Shown: positions 5,747 to 6,562 of the stretch, in pieces
Layout of the letters: each line of letters starts with the position of its first letter
Numbering within the stretch: the stretch's first letter is position 1
Assembly (NCBI GenBank): GCA_029259975.1
Contig: JAJDEE010000314.1
Location: 1-6,562, forward strand
From: Planctomycetota bacterium
Lineage (GTDB): Bacteria; Planctomycetota; Planctomycetia; Pirellulales; Lacipirellulaceae
DNA: 6,562 bases
Direction of reading: 5' to 3'
Position numbers and translations under genes: made by a program
The notes under the pieces: model-generated
Database searches by the model: none
What the model was told of the DNA's origin: nothing
Seen by the model: the letters and a program-made list of their open reading frames with translations, nothing else

Positions 5747-6505
5747 ATGCGTATTCAAATCGCCAGTTTGCTGCTCGGTTTCAACTTTCTGCTTTTTGCC
5801 AACGATATCTGTCTCGCCCAGTCAAGAGCGGTGCTGAGGCAGGCTGTGGCGACCGTTGCTGCGACCGTTCGCCCCGTGCCGCGCGAAGGCGACTGGTGGC
5901 AAAATCGTCATGCGAGCATGAATAAGCGAGTGGCCCAAGGAAACGTCGACTTGCTGATGATTGGTGACTCGATCACTCAGGGCTGGGAGGGGCATGGGAA
6001 AGAGGTGTGGGCCGAATACTATGGCGCACGAAACGCAGTCAACCTGGGTATCAGTGGCGATCGCACCGAGCATGTTTTGTGGCGTTTGCAAAACGGGAAC
6101 ATCGAAAACATTTCTCCGAAGCTGGCAGTCCTGATGATCGGGACTAATAACTCTGGTGACAACACGTCTGAAGAAATCGCTCTTGGTATCGAAGCGATTG
6201 TGGAGCTGCTTCGCAAAGAACTTCCCGAGACCAAGCTGCTCGTGTTGGCGATCTTCCCTCGTGGTGCGAATGCTGGAGATACAAGAAGGCAGGTCAACGA
6301 CGGGGCGAACGAGCGTATCGCGCGACTGGCCGATGGTAAGATGATTCACTACCTCAATATTGAAGACGAATTCCTGGAAGAGGATGGTACATTGCCGAAA
6401 GGGGTCATGGGCGATCTCTTGCACCCAGGGAAAAAAGGCTACGAAATCTGGGCACGCGCGATGGAGCCGAGGATCGTCGAGCTGCTTAAGGCGAGCGGCA
6501 GATAG
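5747..6505 (+). CDS. Secreted SGNH/GDSL-type esterase (PAF-acetylhydrolase beta/gamma-like)
   Basis: This 252-residue protein begins with a signal peptide (MRIQIASLLLGFNFLLFAND, cleavage near LAQ|S at about 25). The SGNH blocks are all present: block I MIGDSITQGW with nucleophile S75; block II NLGISGDRT with G101/G104; block III MIGTNN with N134; block V GDLLHP with D223 and H226 as the rest of the triad. The wording of blocks I and II (GDSITQGWEG, NLGISGDRTEHVLWRL) matches the platelet-activating-factor acetylhydrolase beta/gamma-like branch. In bacteria, members of this branch often remove acetyl or other short acyl groups, commonly from polysaccharides. Length fits a single-domain member. 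The start has no clear Shine-Dalgarno site, but the signal peptide begins exactly there and a candidate promoter lies 50 bp upstream. It is divergent from the lipase-like gene. The fold and secretion are well supported; the substrate is not known. Confidence 0.94.
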   Translation: MRIQIASLLLGFNFLLFANDICLAQSRAVLRQAVATVAATVRPVPREGDWWQNRHASMNKRVAQGNVDLLMIGDSITQGWEGHGKEVWAEYYGARNAVNLGISGDRTEHVLWRLQNGNIENISPKLAVLMIGTNNSGDNTSEEIALGIEAIVELLRKELPETKLLVLAIFPRGANAGDTRRQVNDGANERIARLADGKMIHYLNIEDEFLEEDGTLPKGVMGDLLHPGKKGYEIWARAMEPRIVELLKASGR

Positions 6506-6528
6506 GAATTTACCTGTCCCAACCGACA

Positions 6529-6549
6529 TTCATTTTTGCCACAAATGAA
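6529..6549 (+). terminator. Weak AT-rich hairpin downstream of the SGNH esterase gene
   Basis: TTCATTT and AAATGAA form a perfect 7-bp stem around TTGCCAC, 23 bp after the stop codon. The stem has little GC and no U-tract follows, so a terminator role is doubtful. The 57 bases from 6506 to the window edge hold nothing else I can name. Confidence 0.2.
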
Positions 6550-6562
6550 GTGAACCACAACG

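Noticed and set aside
5822..6529. 235-codon minus-strand ORF opposite the SGNH esterase
   Set aside because: The plus strand carries all SGNH blocks in order. The antisense translation has no motif or clear ribosome binding site.

Overview
The window looks like chromosomal DNA of a planctomycete, probably of the Pirellulaceae (Rhodopirellula/Blastopirellula type). This is an inference. It rests on the run of long secreted or membrane proteins of unknown role, the Uma2-family gene, a short membrane motif in the first protein (FRVRLSTLF) that resembles one common in planctomycete hypothetical proteins, the secreted WSWP-type alpha/beta hydrolase, and medium GC content. No rRNA or other marker gene is present to prove it.

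Layout, left to right. (1) Positions 1-1830, minus strand: a large membrane protein gene that runs off the left edge. It is uninterrupted for 610 codons and most likely begins at a TTG. It has an N-terminal hydrophobic segment, a long TPR-like extracytoplasmic part, a coiled coil and about five C-terminal membrane helices. (2) 1851-2510, minus: a Uma2-family (PD-(D/E)XK nuclease fold) protein, 20 bp upstream of gene 1 and probably in one operon with it. (3) 2511-2829: a spacer with a candidate promoter for the minus-strand operon and the ribosome binding site of the next gene. (4) 2830-4485, plus: a secreted, extremely cysteine-rich alpha/beta hydrolase with an acidic repeat-bearing stalk and a C-terminal membrane anchor. 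(5) 4423-5469, minus: a second secreted alpha/beta hydrolase (lipase-like). Its 3' end overlaps the previous gene tail to tail by 63 bp, codon opposite codon. (6) 5470-5746: a divergent promoter region with a 12-bp perfect palindrome. (7) 5747-6505, plus: a secreted SGNH/GDSL-type esterase. Positions 6506-6562 hold no gene, only a weak AT-rich hairpin.

Three different serine ester hydrolases, each with a signal peptide and a readable catalytic set, therefore lie within 3.7 kb. Shared work on extracellular esters (acetylated polysaccharides, lipids) is plausible, but the sequence does not show their substrates. No mobile element, CRISPR array, tRNA or rRNA was seen. The most unusual object is the cysteine-rich anchored hydrolase at 2830-4485. 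The clearest annotation trap is the TTG-started gene 1, which has neither an ATG at its proper start nor a stop inside the window.
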